From Methanobacterium sp964452085 (lineage in GTDB: Archaea; Methanobacteriota; Methanobacteria; Methanobacteriales; Methanobacteriaceae), in contig CAYVKL010000004.1 in the NCBI GenBank assembly GCA_964452085.1, positions 62,001 through 126,000 of the forward strand: a stretch of 64,000 nucleotides of DNA. Reading direction: 5' to 3'. The notes beneath the pieces are model-generated. The model ran no database searches. It had not been told where the DNA came from and worked only from the letters and a program-made list of their open reading frames with translations. Position 1 is the first letter of the stretch, and every line of letters starts with the position of its first letter. Of this stretch, positions 10,256 to 19,715 are shown piece after piece. The position numbers and the translations under genes were made by a program.

Positions 10256-10789
10256 ATGGGTCTTGCAAGTAGTGAGATAAGTAACTTGCGAAGGGATAAA
10301 CGACAGAGGAGAAGGAAAATAAATTCCACTCGTACATTAGTTTCCCTCGAAAATGAAAGAAACATAGAATTACTTAAGGATTTCTGGTATAAATTAAACA
10401 AGGATGAAGAAAGTGAAGCAGTGGGTAATGATTTAAAGATTCTCTTAGCACATAGGTTGATCAAAATGCCCATGCCCTCGTGGAATGAAGTAATGTGGAG
10501 AAACCAGGCATCTTTGCTGGCCATAACCTTTAGTGATAAGGAAATTATTGCCATATCATCATTTAATAACTGTCTGGAAATTCTCAAATCCATTTATTCT
10601 AAATTAATAGATCTTGACACTAAGGACAGGGAATATAACAGTACTTATGCTTCCAGTGGAGCTAAATTATCTTCAATTCCACGTTCTAACCGTTTTAAAG
10701 AAGAAGCACCCGGTCTTTGGGATGAATTTGAGGAGATAACCCTCAATTTGATTGAAAAAGGCAATCCCCTGACCCTGAAGAAAAAGTGA
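10256..10789 (+). CDS. uncharacterised protein with possible N-terminal membrane anchor
   Basis: From the ATG at 10256 the product is 177 aa, with a basic stretch RRDKRQRRRK near the start and a helical, charged body. I do not recognise the family. The frame stays open upstream: from 10199 it encodes TLNNITGYIPIISTILGVI, a hydrophobic segment that would anchor the protein in the membrane and be followed by the basic stretch, as in a membrane protein facing the cytoplasm. GGAG at 10187-10190 lies 8 bases before an ACG codon at 10199, but no ATG, GTG or TTG occurs in frame there. Either the anchor is lost or a rare start codon is used. Confidence 0.6.
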   Translation: MGLASSEISNLRRDKRQRRRKINSTRTLVSLENERNIELLKDFWYKLNKDEESEAVGNDLKILLAHRLIKMPMPSWNEVMWRNQASLLAITFSDKEIIAISSFNNCLEILKSIYSKLIDLDTKDREYNSTYASSGAKLSSIPRSNRFKEEAPGLWDEFEEITLNLIEKGNPLTLKKK

Positions 10790-10881
10790 ATAATTGCCCT
10801 TTAATTATTTTTAAGGGGATTTCATCAATTTAAATAAAATGTTTAAAGTTACCTATCCTTAAATTGATAATTTATCTTTTT

Positions 10882-12921
10882 TCAAATCCTTTTTTTGTAT
10901 TCTGGTTCTTGGAAACTAATAATAAATCTGGTTCCTGGGCCTTTAGTAACTTCAAGTTCGCCATCTAACTGTTTTACCAACTCATTAACCAGTAGAATGC
11001 CCAGGGAAGTGGTATTTTCAATGTCAAAATCAGCAGGAATGCCCACTCCATTATCACATACTTCCAGAACAAAAAAGTTTTCACGGTTTAAATTCAGGCT
11101 AATGCCTAATTTTTTGGGAGAACCCTCTTGGAATCCTTTAAATGCATATTTTAAACTGTTAGAAACCAATTCATTTATTATTAGGCCTAATGGCATTACT
11201 GTTTCAATGCTTAAATTAAAATTACCCGAATCAATGTTGATTTCAAGCTCATTGGAATTAAAACCATAGGAATAGATTAGATCGTCAATTAAACTCTGGA
11301 TGTAATCTGCGAAATTAATATTGGACAAATTTTTTGATTGATAAATCCGTTCATGAATTAAAGCCATGGCATGTATTCTATTTTCACTTTCTTTGTATTT
11401 GGAAAGAAGTTCCTTGTTTTCACATTCTTCTGCCTGTAACATTAAAAGAGAGGCTATTATCTGGAGATTATTCTTAACACGATGATGAATTTCCCTTAAT
11501 AAAATCTCTTTCTCTTTTAAGGAGTTTTTAATTTTTTTAACTGCATTATTATGTTCTGTAACATCTATAAACGATATTAATGTCTCACCGGAACCAGATA
11601 AAAAACCAAATGTGGTGAAAAAGTCTTTTATATCCCCCTTTTTATTAATTAATTGGAACTCATAACTTTGTAAAATATTTTTGTCACCGGCATTCATTGA
11701 TTCAATATATTCTTGAATCTTTTCCTTATGGGACTCTTCAATAAAATTCATTAAATTTTTTCGCTCTAAACCAAAAATATGTTCAAATTCACTGTTGGCC
11801 AGGACTATATTCAAATTTTTATCCACCAATAACATGGCAGTACCGGTATTTTCAAAAATGGTTCGGTAACTTTCTTCACTTTTTTCAAGTTCCAAGTTAG
11901 ATTTATAGAGTGATGAGAGCATTTCATTAACAGAAATTGCCAGGTCAGCCAATTCATCATTACCCAATACTGGAATTCTTCTATTAAGATCATCACTTTT
12001 TCTAATTCCTATGATACTGCTGGTGATTTGATCTAGACGGTATAATAAGATTTTATCCAAATAATAATAAACTAATATGGCTGCAATTGCACCTATGATT
12101 ATGATGGATAGGGTTAAATAAAAAATTGCCTTTTCATATGTTTTGTAAATTATACGGGATATTTCTACTTTCACAATCAAAGATGGATTGCCCGAAATTC
12201 CATTTAATAAACTATAACCTGCTATGGTGTTACTATTTAAAGTATTAATATATACCTGCGAGTTATTGAGATTTAATTTAGCATTTTGTAGTTCTAGGGG
12301 TAAATTAGAATCACTGAATGAATTAATAGAAATATTAGCATTTTCTGATAAACTTTCTAATTCGCGTTCGTTTAAAAATCTCCCCATTATCAATGTTCCT
12401 TGGGATGGTCCCCCTCCATCACTTTTTAGAACAGGTTTAGATACAATAATCATTGGTGTTCCATTAATGGATACGAATCCTGATTTATCAGTGCTCTGAG
12501 TTAGGTTAAATGTTGACAATTCATTATTCAAATTTTCAGGTAAAGTTATCTCTTTTTCTGTCTCTAGATCAATGGCTTTAGCAAATAATATTTTACCATT
12601 ATTGTCAGTGAAAATAATTAGATTAAGGTTTAATCTTAAAAATGTGGCGTCAAGCAAGCTACGGTCAATGAAACTAGGGTTATTACCACTTACAAACTCA
12701 TATGCATTATCATATTGGGACCAATCATTGGCAGTGTTGTTTAATGTTGCCAAATCACTATTCAAAGCATGTAATGTGTTATTTAATACCATGTGGGTGT
12801 ACTGATTTTCGGTTTCAGTGGAACTACCCGTAAAAATTGTCTGTGAAATAACGAAAAAACTTATTGTTACCATGAGAATGATGAAAACAATAATGGCTAA
12901 TGTTTTTCCACGTAGTTTCAT
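10882..12921 (-). CDS. membrane sensor histidine kinase (CHASE4-HAMP-PAS-HisKA_2-HATPase)
   Basis: A 679-aa kinase. TM1 is at about 8-28, a CHASE4-like extracellular sensor fills 40-265, TM2 is at about 268-288, then HAMP (290-345), PAS (about 350-465), the HisKA_2 dimerisation domain with phospho-acceptor His in REIHHRVKNNLQII (about 475-550), and HATPase_c with NELVSNSLKYAF and DNGVGIPADFD plus TSLGILLVNEL. All boxes needed for autophosphorylation are present. It senses an unknown extracellular signal. The response regulator at 13961-14629, on the same strand about 1 kb away, is a plausible partner but not in the same operon. Confidence 0.9.
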   Translation of the reverse strand: MKLRGKTLAIIVFIILMVTISFFVISQTIFTGSSTETENQYTHMVLNNTLHALNSDLATLNNTANDWSQYDNAYEFVSGNNPSFIDRSLLDATFLRLNLNLIIFTDNNGKILFAKAIDLETEKEITLPENLNNELSTFNLTQSTDKSGFVSINGTPMIIVSKPVLKSDGGGPSQGTLIMGRFLNERELESLSENANISINSFSDSNLPLELQNAKLNLNNSQVYINTLNSNTIAGYSLLNGISGNPSLIVKVEISRIIYKTYEKAIFYLTLSIIIIGAIAAILVYYYLDKILLYRLDQITSSIIGIRKSDDLNRRIPVLGNDELADLAISVNEMLSSLYKSNLELEKSEESYRTIFENTGTAMLLVDKNLNIVLANSEFEHIFGLERKNLMNFIEESHKEKIQEYIESMNAGDKNILQSYEFQLINKKGDIKDFFTTFGFLSGSGETLISFIDVTEHNNAVKKIKNSLKEKEILLREIHHRVKNNLQIIASLLMLQAEECENKELLSKYKESENRIHAMALIHERIYQSKNLSNINFADYIQSLIDDLIYSYGFNSNELEINIDSGNFNLSIETVMPLGLIINELVSNSLKYAFKGFQEGSPKKLGISLNLNRENFFVLEVCDNGVGIPADFDIENTTSLGILLVNELVKQLDGELEVTKGPGTRFIISFQEPEYKKRI

Positions 12922-13103
12922 TTTTTTAATCCTTTTAAAATCCCTTTATGAATTTGGTTGTCTAATACAAATTATTTATTTTTACTAATTAGTTTTTTTC
13001 TAACATTATTTCTATGATCCGGTTGTCTAAACTTAACATACCAGTATTAGCCATTCATACATTTTCATTATTTCTTGTAATCATCGCCTGAACCTTATAG
13101 TAT

Positions 13104-13142
13104 ATATAGAAATATTTATATACTTAAACTTTTACATTTTAA
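13104..13142 (+). promoter_or_regulatory. promoter/operator element shared with the second chagasin gene
   Basis: ATATAGAAA at 13104-13112, a 12-base spacer, then TAAACTTTTACATTTTAA at 13125-13142. The same two blocks with the same spacing stand upstream of the chagasin-like gene at 18825-19250. An inverted repeat AGTATATA/TATATACT (13099-13106 and 13117-13124) overlaps the left part. The genes served are those at 13193 and 13362. Confidence 0.6.
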
Positions 13143-13192
13143 AGTAACAGTTAATCTACTTTGAATTATTATTAACAAATGGGGGTGAAGAG

Positions 13193-13336
13193 ATGTTAGT
13201 GGAGTTCTTGTATTTTGCACTGGTTTTTTCTTTTATGTATCTAATAGTCAGTATTTTCCTTTGTATTCGTCAGTTAAGAACATTAAACTCCATTTATCAA
13301 CGTAAAAGATCGGTTTTAATCATTTTTAAATCATAA
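13193..13336 (+). CDS. 47-aa membrane microprotein upstream of chagasin-like gene
   Basis: A short gene with a near-ideal RBS (GGGGGTGAAGAG directly before the ATG). The product starts MLVEFLYFALVFSFMYLIV, has one hydrophobic helix (about 5-27), then a basic tail with RQLRTLNSIYQRKRS. It lies between the shared promoter element and the chagasin-like gene at 13362, 25 bases away, so the two are probably co-transcribed. Family not recognised. Confidence 0.6.
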   Translation: MLVEFLYFALVFSFMYLIVSIFLCIRQLRTLNSIYQRKRSVLIIFKS

Positions 13337-13361
13337 ATTAGAATTCTGGAGGAATAAAGAT

Positions 13362-13790
13362 ATGAAAGATTTTAAAATAACTTCTGTGTTTATTATGGTT
13401 ATTTTTATCATCACTATGGTTTCAGGGGCTTATGCCGCTGATCACGATGATAAATTACCAATTGAAAAAAAACAGATACAAATATCAATCAAAGAAACTA
13501 AAGAGTTAAACGTTAAAGTAAATGAAGAAATAGAAATTTCATTATACAGTAATCCTACAACGGGTTATACTTGGATGGATCCTCGATATGAATCGGAATT
13601 TTTAATTCTTACTGGGAGTCAGTATATTCCTTACCCTGTACCCGAGGGTATTTGTGGGTCCGGTGGCAATCAAATATACAACTTTAAGGCTATTAAAGCT
13701 GGTGAAACCCAAATTTTAATGGAATATAAGAGACCATGGGAAAACTGTATTGGTGAATTAACTTTATACAAGGTCAAAATAACTGAATAG
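13362..13790 (+). CDS. secreted chagasin-like cysteine protease inhibitor (I42)
   Basis: A 142-aa protein with a signal peptide (cleavage after GAYAA, about residue 26) and an inhibitor I42 domain. The three inhibitory loops of chagasins are visible: NPTTGYTW, the glycine-rich segment CGSGGNQIY, and YKRPWENC. Chagasins block papain-family (C1) proteases; this window encodes two secreted C1 proteases (28370-30277 and 49316-51286), which are plausible targets by inference. A paralogue lies at 18825-19250 under the same promoter element. RBS: TGGAGGAA. Confidence 0.9.
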   Translation: MKDFKITSVFIMVIFIITMVSGAYAADHDDKLPIEKKQIQISIKETKELNVKVNEEIEISLYSNPTTGYTWMDPRYESEFLILTGSQYIPYPVPEGICGSGGNQIYNFKAIKAGETQILMEYKRPWENCIGELTLYKVKITE

Positions 13791-13960
13791 TTATTTTACC
13801 TTCATTTTTAATTTCTTATTTTTACCAGATTTTTATTTTTATAGTAAATTAATTTAAAAGAATAATATTGAATAATCTTATTTTTCTAAAAAAATATTCA
13901 GGAATACTCATTAACCTACACATAAAAAAAGAGAAGTAAAAAAATTTTAATTAATTTATA

Positions 13961-14629
<669 letters not shown>

Positions 14630-14640
14630 TAATTTCACCT

Positions 14641-14958
14641 TTAAATGCTTCTTTTAGGTGTAACAAGTTCCAGACAAATTTTATCTCCTTTGGGATAAAT
14701 GGTGACAGTTCCCCCGTAAGCCTGGATAAAATTTTCAATAACTTTACTGAGAATGATGAAAACATTTTCCTCATCTCTACTGGTACAGAAATATGTTTTT
14801 TTAAGCCCCACATCTAAACTAAAATCCTTTAACTCGTTTGTAACCCTACTACCAATAACTGCTTCACGAATAAATTTTTCCTTTTCCCCTAAAAATTTAT
14901 CCACTTCACCGAATATATCGGAATCAAGATTATTTTTTTCATGATCATTTTCAGCCAT
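14641..14958 (-). CDS. 105-aa protein homologous to the response regulator's C-terminal domain
   Basis: Start chosen at the ATG at 14958, preceded by GGGGTGA. The protein begins MAENDHEKNN and then is essentially one domain matching residues 130-222 of the next gene, including the SDIFGEVD segment, DVGLKKTYFCTSRDE and YPKGDKICLEL. Its stop lies 11 bases from the response regulator start. It may sequester, dimerise with or antagonise the regulator's output domain (inference). Family unknown. Confidence 0.75.
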   Translation of the reverse strand: MAENDHEKNNLDSDIFGEVDKFLGEKEKFIREAVIGSRVTNELKDFSLDVGLKKTYFCTSRDEENVFIILSKVIENFIQAYGGTVTIYPKGDKICLELVTPKRSI

Positions 14959-14977
14959 TTCATTCACCCCTGCTGGT

Positions 14978-15160
14978 CTAACCATCAAATATTTCTTTTT
15001 CATCAATATCCAGTTCTTCTATTTGTGCTTTGCACCAAACATAAATGGCTTCTTCAGCGGCTCTTGACATTTTTCCCTGTTTTTCACCATAGGATAATCT
15101 CGCCAACCTTCGAAAAGCGATTTCCAGCTCATCTGATATACATAGAGTTATACATCCCAT
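14978..15160 (-). CDS. small ribbon-helix-helix-like regulator
   Basis: A 60-aa protein beginning MGCITLCISDELEIAFRRLA, then a helix-turn-helix-like KMSRAAEEAIYVWCKAQ and an acidic tail. The beta-strand followed by two helices fits the ribbon-helix-helix (CopG/Arc) pattern, so DNA binding is likely. It is the first gene of a three-gene set with the 105-aa protein and the response regulator. Two cysteines (C3 and C7) in the beta-strand are unusual. Confidence 0.65.
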   Translation of the reverse strand: MGCITLCISDELEIAFRRLARLSYGEKQGKMSRAAEEAIYVWCKAQIEELDIDEKEIFDG

Positions 15161-15253
15161 GTTATCCCCTACATTTTAAGAATAATTTTTACATTAACAA
15201 TTAAAACTTAGCATGTTAGATATATAGTCTTATGGGAAAAAAATATTCAATAC

Positions 15254-16726
15254 TTATTTTTCGTTAATAATACTCTTCATTAATAACTTTTTTTTTAAAT
15301 TAAATTTAAATACTTTCTTGAAAATCAATTTATCATCATCATCAAAAGCTTTAGTTAAATACAATCCGGAATAGTAAATAATTGCACTACAAACTAACAA
15401 TACGACTATATTAAAGTCTCTCATGTAAATTAAAAACAATGACATAATTAACGTTGAAAATAATATTTTCGGAAAGTCTTTCATTAGATTTTTGTCGGCA
15501 AAACCCAATTTATATACACTAAATATGTAAATCGGCAGCACTATAGCTTCACTAATTAGTGTGGAAACAGATGCACCAACATAACTGTATTTGGAGATTA
15601 AAACTGCATTGGTTAATACGTTGACCACGAGACCAATCGCCATTATTTTAATAACTGTCAATTGTCTGTTAACTGAACCTAAAAAGTTAATAGATACTGC
15701 ATTTAAGAAAAGGAAGATTAATGCCCAGATCAATATCTGAAGAACAAATATGGATGGTGTGTACTGTGGACCAAAACATAAAACAATAATTTTTGGAGCT
15801 AATATGGTTATTGCTGCACATAATGGTAAACTCACCATGAGAGTATATTTAAAAGATTTATCAAATGTTAATTTAAGGGATTCACGAGATTTTTTATAAA
15901 GTGAAGACATTACTGGAAATATAGCGGTCATGTAAACAGAATAAAGAGAAAGGAAAAAGAAAATCAACTTAAAAGCAACATTATAAAATCCTACAGCTGT
16001 TTCACCCGCCATCACTGAAATCATTACAGTGGTGATAAAGAAATATATGGTCAAGGATACTGCTACTATTCCAAATGGAATGGATTCTTTCATGGTATCC
16101 TTCCAAAAACGTAAATCAATCTCTATTTTTGGCAATTTATATTTCCAAGCGTAAACTGAGAATATGTATAACATTATTAGAGAGTTTCTAAAAACGTAAA
16201 TAATTGCAAATGTTAAAACTCCTAACGAGTAATTAATGGCAGCAAATACTAATAAAATAAAGAAAATATTGTCCAATCCTGCAATTATGGCCTGATGACC
16301 CATTTCTTCATATGCCTGATAAATTGAAAAGAATATAAAAGCAAAAGAACTGGTTACGTAAGCCAGGGATGTTATTCCAATTATGGTAACTGTTTCGGGA
16401 TCATAACCCATTAATATGGCAATGGTAAAACTAATAATAATTGTTAAAATTGACAAAAAAACCTTCATGGATGTTGTATTGCTAATATATTTATCAGTGA
16501 GGCAGTGGTTTCGAGCAACCTCCCTGACTGTGAGCATTGCCAGTCCCAGGTCGCATAATATGCATACAATTCCATTGAAAGAAAATCCCAGTGTAATCAT
16601 ACCATATTCATGGGGTCCCAGATAACCTGCCATGATCATCACTGCCCACAAATAAAGAAAGTAACTTATGACACTGGATATCATTAAAAAGCCAGCGTTC
16701 TTCGCTATTCTTTGTGAAGAATTCAT
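15254..16726 (-). CDS. polysaccharide flippase (MOP/Wzx-like)
   Basis: About 490 aa with roughly 12-14 membrane helices and the N-terminal NAGFLMISSVISYFLYLWAVMIMAGYLGPHEYG that marks Wzx/RfbX flippases (oligosaccharyl-lipid export for surface polysaccharide or glycoprotein synthesis). The ATG at 16726 starts the usual N-SSQRIAKNAG segment; a TTG four codons earlier is possible. No glycosyltransferases are adjacent, so the substrate is unknown. The basic C-terminal tail is cytoplasmic. Confidence 0.85.
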   Translation of the reverse strand: MNSSQRIAKNAGFLMISSVISYFLYLWAVMIMAGYLGPHEYGMITLGFSFNGIVCILCDLGLAMLTVREVARNHCLTDKYISNTTSMKVFLSILTIIISFTIAILMGYDPETVTIIGITSLAYVTSSFAFIFFSIYQAYEEMGHQAIIAGLDNIFFILLVFAAINYSLGVLTFAIIYVFRNSLIMLYIFSVYAWKYKLPKIEIDLRFWKDTMKESIPFGIVAVSLTIYFFITTVMISVMAGETAVGFYNVAFKLIFFFLSLYSVYMTAIFPVMSSLYKKSRESLKLTFDKSFKYTLMVSLPLCAAITILAPKIIVLCFGPQYTPSIFVLQILIWALIFLFLNAVSINFLGSVNRQLTVIKIMAIGLVVNVLTNAVLISKYSYVGASVSTLISEAIVLPIYIFSVYKLGFADKNLMKDFPKILFSTLIMSLFLIYMRDFNIVVLLVCSAIIYYSGLYLTKAFDDDDKLIFKKVFKFNLKKKLLMKSIINEK

Positions 16727-16819
16727 AATATTACCCAAGGATTATACTTCAAATTTAGTTTTCAAGATATCCAGACCTAGGCTATTTATTTTAAATGCTT
16801 TTTATCACTTTTTCACCAA

Positions 16820-18289
16820 TTATTTACTGAATTCTGTTTCAAGGGGTGCAGTGGTTATGATGGGTTCGTCTGAAGCGTCTGGTTCCTCAGACATATCAAT
16901 CTTATAATCGCCTCTTTTTCCAGCATTCTTATATTTTCTGTAAGCAAAATAGAACAAAAGCCCCATTAATGTCCATATAATAAATATTTTTATGGTTAAT
17001 TGATTTAACTGAGTAATTAGAGCTGTACATGCAATTATAGAAAGGATAGGTACTACCGGAACCAAAGGGCATTTAAATTTACGAGGAATATCTGGTCTTT
17101 TTTTCCTTAGAATAATGACAGAAAGTGCTAGGAAGATGAAAGATGACAATGCCGCTATGTTAACCAGTTCAAAAATATCGTTTAAAGGTAATAATCCTGA
17201 AACTAACGCTGTTATTACTCCTACCAGGATTATGCTAGTTATTGGGGACTTAAAATCATGGTGGACCCTTGACAGTTTTTGTGGTAGGAGTTTATCCCGG
17301 GACATGGCAAAAATGAGTCGTGGCACTACAAACAGACTAACTAAAATAACAGTGGTTAAACCTGCAATAGCTCCAACAGTAACAATAGTAAGGGCCCAAT
17401 CCACACCAACATTCTGTAAAGCTAACATTACTGGTGCTTCACTACCTTTAAACACGTAGAAAGGTACCATTCCATTCATTACTGCAGTTACTACAATGTA
17501 AATAATTGAACATATGGCTAGTGAACCAATTATTCCAATGGGCAGAGATCTTTGGGGGTTCTTTGTCTCTTCAGCAGCAGATGCAATGGTATCAAATCCA
17601 ATATAAGCAAAAAAAACCATTGCTGCTCCTTGGAATATACCTGAAATACCATTGGGGGCAAAAGGAGCATAATTAGACGGATTAATGAATTTAATACCAA
17701 CAACAATAAATAATAAGATAACAGCAAGCTTTATAAAAACTATTGAAGCATTTACTCTAGTACTTTCTTGTGCTCCCAGGATAAGAATTCCACTTAAGAC
17801 GATCACAATTAAAAATGCAGGGAGATTGATTATTCCAGTGCCTGTTAATGGGGAAGAAGTGAGGTAAGTTGGTAGATGGATTCCCATGGAAGCAAGAAGA
17901 CCTACAGTATATGATGACCATCCAATAGCAACAGATGCAGCCGCTATAATGTACTGGAGAATACCGGTCCAACCTATCATCCAGGCCCATATCTCACCTA
18001 ATGTAACTTGGGTGTAAGTATATATTCCTCCAGTAACCGTGATCATGGAAGCCATTTCAGAGTAGCATAAAGCGGTGAGTCCGCAGGCAATGGCAGCTAT
18101 AACAAAAGAAATTATTAAAGCGGGACCAGAAGTAGCAGAAGCTATCCCCGTAACAATAAATATCCCCGCACCAATTATGGCCCCTATCCCCATAATTATC
18201 AAACTAAAAGGCCCTAATGAGCGTTTAAAATTTTCATTTGAAGGTTTGCAGTGCAAACATTCTTCGATATCTTTTTTTTTAAACACCAA
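16820..18289 (-). CDS. APC-family amino acid permease
   Basis: A 489-aa transporter with 12 or more membrane helices. The substrate-binding unwound helix IIMGIGAIIGAGIFIVTG, and YSEMASMITVTGGIYTYTQVTLGEIWAWMIGW, are those of the cationic amino acid transporter/CAT-like branch of the amino acid-polyamine-organocation superfamily. The final 25 residues form an acidic cytoplasmic tail (SEEPDASDEP). Substrate by sequence alone: an amino acid, not further resolvable. Confidence 0.85.
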   Translation of the reverse strand: MVFKKKDIEECLHCKPSNENFKRSLGPFSLIIMGIGAIIGAGIFIVTGIASATSGPALIISFVIAAIACGLTALCYSEMASMITVTGGIYTYTQVTLGEIWAWMIGWTGILQYIIAAASVAIGWSSYTVGLLASMGIHLPTYLTSSPLTGTGIINLPAFLIVIVLSGILILGAQESTRVNASIVFIKLAVILLFIVVGIKFINPSNYAPFAPNGISGIFQGAAMVFFAYIGFDTIASAAEETKNPQRSLPIGIIGSLAICSIIYIVVTAVMNGMVPFYVFKGSEAPVMLALQNVGVDWALTIVTVGAIAGLTTVILVSLFVVPRLIFAMSRDKLLPQKLSRVHHDFKSPITSIILVGVITALVSGLLPLNDIFELVNIAALSSFIFLALSVIILRKKRPDIPRKFKCPLVPVVPILSIIACTALITQLNQLTIKIFIIWTLMGLLFYFAYRKYKNAGKRGDYKIDMSEEPDASDEPIITTAPLETEFSK

Positions 18290-18377
18290 ATCACTCTCAT
18301 TTAGATAAAAGTTTTTTTTAAAACAGGAATTAAAAAATCAGACTTTTTTGTGTATAGGAAATTTAATTTGAAATTTT

Positions 18378-18782
18378 CTATTTCCCCGTAGCAGTAGTGG
18401 TGAGTTTAACATGTTCAACTCCTTTTAGTCGCTGAATCTTGATGGTTAAATCTTTGATGTATTTAACATCACCTTTGAGAATTATAATATCCAGACAACT
18501 ATTCCCATCCAGATTTAAATGCATTACGGCTTTAATGTATTCTAAGAAGCCGTGTTGTATATCGTTTATGTCTTCCATCACTTCAGTGTAATGATAATTA
18601 TAGGTTACTGCCAGTATACCCACCCTGCTTCCTTGCATTTCATTTAACCATTGATAACGTGTGATGTAATCTTTTAAAGCGTCTCTAATTCCTTTAGAAC
18701 GAGAATTATATCCTCTGTCTATAAGAACATCATCAAAATCTTTTAAAAGTTTTTTAGGCAGGGACATGCTTATTCTCATCAT
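18378..18782 (-). CDS. NikR-like ribbon-helix-helix regulator with altered metal site
   Basis: A 134-aa protein with the NikR layout: an N-terminal ribbon-helix-helix (RISMSLPKKLLKDFDDVL ... GYNSRSKGIRDAL) and a C-terminal ACT-like metal domain. Aligned by hand with E. coli NikR without gaps around the site, H76 (IQH), H87 (VMH) and C95 (SCL) are kept, but H89 is Asn. E. coli NikR binds square-planar Ni2+ through H76', H87, H89 and C95, so the metal preference may differ or the site may be weakened. RBS GGAGG precedes the double ATG. No nickel transporter is adjacent. Confidence 0.85.
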   Translation of the reverse strand: MMRISMSLPKKLLKDFDDVLIDRGYNSRSKGIRDALKDYITRYQWLNEMQGSRVGILAVTYNYHYTEVMEDINDIQHGFLEYIKAVMHLNLDGNSCLDIIILKGDVKYIKDLTIKIQRLKGVEHVKLTTTATGK

Positions 18783-18824
18783 TTAGTTCCTCCTATCATA
18801 TCCAAAAAAAATAAGAAGATTTTA

Positions 18825-19250
18825 TCATTCCGTGATAGTCACGTGATAAAATCTCCAGTTTCCAAACACAGGGTAAACAGTATCACAGGGTTCTATCCAG
18901 GGTTCTGGATCCCATATTCGGTTGTAATATAGTGATAAATCTGTTTCTCCAGATTTAACTGCTTTAAATACAAATTTTTCCGTTCCTGAAGCTCCAATTA
19001 ATCCACCTTGTGAGGGTATAAAATCTCTGGATTCTAGATTTAGATATTCAGCACTGTATAATGGAGTCCAAGAATAACCTGTGCTGGGGTTACTTGGTAG
19101 TACTATTGTGAACTTTTCATTGACATTCACGTTTATATTCTGTTTTATGGGAGTCAAATCACTATTTTGGTCAGCTGCGAAGGCTCCTGAAACCATAGAC
19201 AATGTTATCAAGAACATACTCAGTATTGCCACATTTTTCATAATTTTCAA
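18825..19250 (-). CDS. second secreted chagasin-like inhibitor (I42)
   Basis: A 141-aa paralogue of the 13362 gene: signal peptide ending SGAFAA, then NPSTGYSW, GASGTEKFVFKA and YYNRIWDPEPW, the three chagasin loops with the third slightly diverged. I start it at the TTG at 19250, with GAGGTGG six bases upstream; ATG codons at 19280 or 19241 are alternatives. It is divergently transcribed from the cysteine-patterned peptide genes across a 119-base spacer. Confidence 0.85.
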   Translation of the reverse strand: MKIMKNVAILSMFLITLSMVSGAFAADQNSDLTPIKQNINVNVNEKFTIVLPSNPSTGYSWTPLYSAEYLNLESRDFIPSQGGLIGASGTEKFVFKAVKSGETDLSLYYNRIWDPEPWIEPCDTVYPVFGNWRFYHVTITE

Positions 19251-19286
19251 ATTTTCCACCTCATTGTTTACACTTTCCACTTTAAA

Positions 19287-19325
19287 TTAAAATGTAAAAG
19301 TTTATATATTTAAAGGTTTCTATAT
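19287..19325 (-). promoter_or_regulatory. shared promoter/operator element, copy 2
   Basis: Reading the minus strand: ATATAGAAA (19325-19317), 12 bases, TAAACTTTTACATTTTAA (19304-19287). Both blocks and the spacing are identical to those at 13104-13142. It lies in the divergent spacer, so it could also affect the peptide genes on the plus strand. Confidence 0.6.
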
Positions 19326-19369
19326 TGGTATGACAAGTAACATTTTGATAAGAAAATGGAAGTGAAAAA

Positions 19370-19507
19370 ATGGTTGATCTGGTGGATTGGAAATTTGATT
19401 TAAAGCCTAGAATTGATTGTAGAGAAAGTTGCCCATTTGGTTTTATGGATCCTCATCATCCACAAAATTGTCACTATGAAATTTGCCAAGGCAATCTGAT
19501 TAGATAA
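19370..19507 (+). CDS. 45-aa cysteine-patterned peptide 1
   Basis: ATG with AAGTGA upstream. Four cysteines, C17, C21, C34 and C39, i.e. C-x3-C-x12-C-x4-C, with CPFGFMDPHHPQNC in the middle. The C21-x12-C34-x4-C39 part matches the frame of the next two peptide genes, but the last C-x7 partner is missing because the peptide stops six residues after C39. There is no signal peptide. It is probably the first gene of the peptide-exporter cluster. Confidence 0.6.
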   Translation: MVDLVDWKFDLKPRIDCRESCPFGFMDPHHPQNCHYEICQGNLIR

Positions 19508-19553
19508 ATATAAAATTCATGATTAGATGGTTTAAAGAAAAAGAGGTGTTCAA

Positions 19554-19715
19554 ATGGAAGATATGCTAGGATTTGGAAAAATGGTCGAATTTAAAAGTGA
19601 AAATGTACCTGCTGGATGTTTAAAATCGGGTAGTGCAGTTGCTACAACTGGTTGGGCTTGTGACCGTACTGATTGTCCATCATACGGTAAATGGTATTGT
19701 CCATTTAGCTGGTAA
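19554..19715 (+). CDS. 53-aa cysteine-patterned peptide 2
   Basis: ATG with GAGGTG five bases upstream. The acidic N-terminal half (MEDMLGFGKMVEFKSENVP) looks like a leader. The C-terminal half has C22-x13-C36-x4-C41-x7-C49, with CPSYGKWYC at the end and a final PFSW. The leader/core organisation and nearby exporter resemble a bacteriocin or RiPP precursor. No modification enzyme is visible next to it, so disulfide bonding of an unmodified peptide is equally possible. Confidence 0.65.
   Translation: MEDMLGFGKMVEFKSENVPAGCLKSGSAVATTGWACDRTDCPSYGKWYCPFSW

Noticed and set aside
10183..10593. 136-aa minus-strand frame opposite the 10256 gene
   Set aside because: No RBS and an unconvincing composition; the plus-strand frame has a possible anchor, a basic stretch and a normal protein composition.
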